In this document: piece after piece, positions 5,352 to 5,742 of the stretch | How positions within the stretch are numbered: the stretch's first letter is position 1 | How the letters are laid out: each line of letters begins with the position of its first letter | Assembly (NCBI RefSeq): GCF_036404855.1 | Contig: NZ_DASWYS010000247.1 | Coordinates: forward strand, 1 to 5,742 | Origin: Pelomonas sp036404855 | GTDB taxonomy: Bacteria > Pseudomonadota > Gammaproteobacteria > Burkholderiales > Burkholderiaceae_C | Direction of reading: 5' to 3' | DNA length: 5,742 bases | The notes under the pieces: generated by a model | The model's database searches: none | Told to the model about the DNA's origin: nothing | What the model saw: the letters and a program-made list of their open reading frames with translations, nothing else | Position numbers and translations under genes: made by a program

Positions 5352-5742
5352 TCAGTGGTCGTGCTTGCAGCCGGGGCCGTGAACGTGGCCCGCGTCGTGC
5401 GACTTGACCGGAATGGCGAGCGGCTTGCGGACCGGCACGGCCGCATGCGCATGATCGTGGTGCTCATGCCCATGGTCCTCATGAGCAGGGTGCTCGTGCC
5501 CATGGTGATGGTGCCCATGTCCGGCGCCTTCACCATACGCCCCGCCTTCGGGCTCGAACGCCGCCTGTGCCTCGCTGACGATGAGGTGCTGGCGGCGCAG
5601 CATGTCGGCCAGCACGGGGTCGGGCTCAAACTGCAGCAGCGCGGGCTGCAGCTCCAACGGCACATGGCGGTTGCCCAGGTGATAAGCCGCACGCAGCAGA
5701 TCGAAGGGCGAGCCATGCTCGCTGCAGTGGCGCACCTGCAGC
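5352..5742 (-). CDS. ureE: Urease nickel metallochaperone UreE, 5' end missing
   Basis: UreE is a cytoplasmic dimer that binds nickel and passes it to UreG for urease activation. The frame runs off the right edge; about 129 codons are visible and the N-terminal peptide-binding domain is missing. GTG 5735 in the visible part is probably an internal Val codon. The C-terminal domain is recognisable by AAYHLGNRHVPLEL, whose GNRH His is the key nickel ligand at the dimer interface, and by VLADMLRRQHLIVSEAQ and AAFEPEGGAY. The last 56 residues form a metal-binding tail with 19 His, ending GCKHDH, including a tenfold-spaced HGHE repeat. An oddity is DPVLADML, where relatives I recall have DHVLADML: the second metal-binding His is Pro here (codon at 5618-5616). 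Upstream, ureABC would be expected outside the window. Downstream, ureF does not follow directly; a terminator-like region and two other genes intervene. Confidence 0.94.
   Translation of the reverse strand, partial: LQVRHCSEHGSPFDLLRAAYHLGNRHVPLELQPALLQFEPDPVLADMLRRQHLIVSEAQAAFEPEGGAYGEGAGHGHHHHGHEHPAHEDHGHEHHDHAHAAVPVRKPLAIPVKSHDAGHVHGPGCKHDH
5445..5506 (-). repeat. Imperfect 30-base tandem repeat coding the UreE His-rich tail
   Basis: On the + strand TGCTC(A/G)TGCCCATGGT occurs at 5461-5476 and 5491-5506, 15 of 16 bases identical and 30 bases apart. In protein the ten-residue units HGHEHPAHED (5504-5475) and HGHEHHDHAH (5474-5445) follow each other. The period is a whole number of codons, so gain or loss of a unit would change tail length without a frameshift. 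Confidence 0.7.

Noticed and set aside
5461..5520. Repeated CATG-rich DNA that at first looks like a short repeat array
   Set aside because: It is explained by His codons in the UreE tail. There are no spacers or regular array as in CRISPR.
5231..5716. Upstream extension of the outer-membrane protein frame through ureE
   Set aside because: The extension is low-complexity shadow of the His-rich ureE region. ATG 5230 has a ribosome binding site and begins a normal signal peptide.

Overview
The window looks like ordinary chromosomal DNA from a high-GC Gram-negative bacterium, most likely a betaproteobacterium of the Burkholderiales (Comamonadaceae-like). The reasons are the strong G/C bias at third codon positions, the style of the TerC, UreE, UreF, UreG and UreD proteins, and an exported beta-barrel protein ending in Phe. 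I see no tRNA, rRNA, insertion sequence, phage gene or CRISPR array.

Left part (1-1529, + strand): the last 48 codons of a TerC-family membrane protein, a small protein of unknown function (168-551), and a four-helix membrane protein (648-1529) that appears to be built from two copies of a 'two helices plus soluble beta-rich domain' unit. The last gene converges on ureD, and one stem-loop holds both stop codons.

Middle and right part (1542-5742, mostly - strand): urease accessory genes. Read along the - strand the order is ureE (5' end outside the window), then a two-gene interruption, then ureF-ureG-ureD with overlapping ends (ATGA between ureF and ureG; probably TTGGCTGA between ureG and ureD). 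The structural genes ureABC are not in the window and would be expected beyond the right edge. UreE delivers nickel, and UreD, UreF and UreG form the GTP-dependent chaperone complex that loads nickel into urease apoprotein.

The interruption (about 3.69-5.35 kb) is the main point of interest. It holds a convergent pair of genes for exported proteins: a TPR-like periplasmic protein (3799-4608, +, TTG start) and a small outer-membrane beta-barrel protein (4634-5230, -). Both have clear AGGGAG ribosome binding sites, unlike ureF, ureG and ureD. The layout implies that ureFGD needs its own promoter or depends on read-through from ureE past a terminator-like region. Other points are a His-rich UreE tail with a 10-residue repeat, a Pro where UreE usually has a metal-binding His, and hairpins over the stop codons at both convergent junctions. 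I found no clearly new biological system; the gene pair inside the urease cluster is the best candidate for follow-up.
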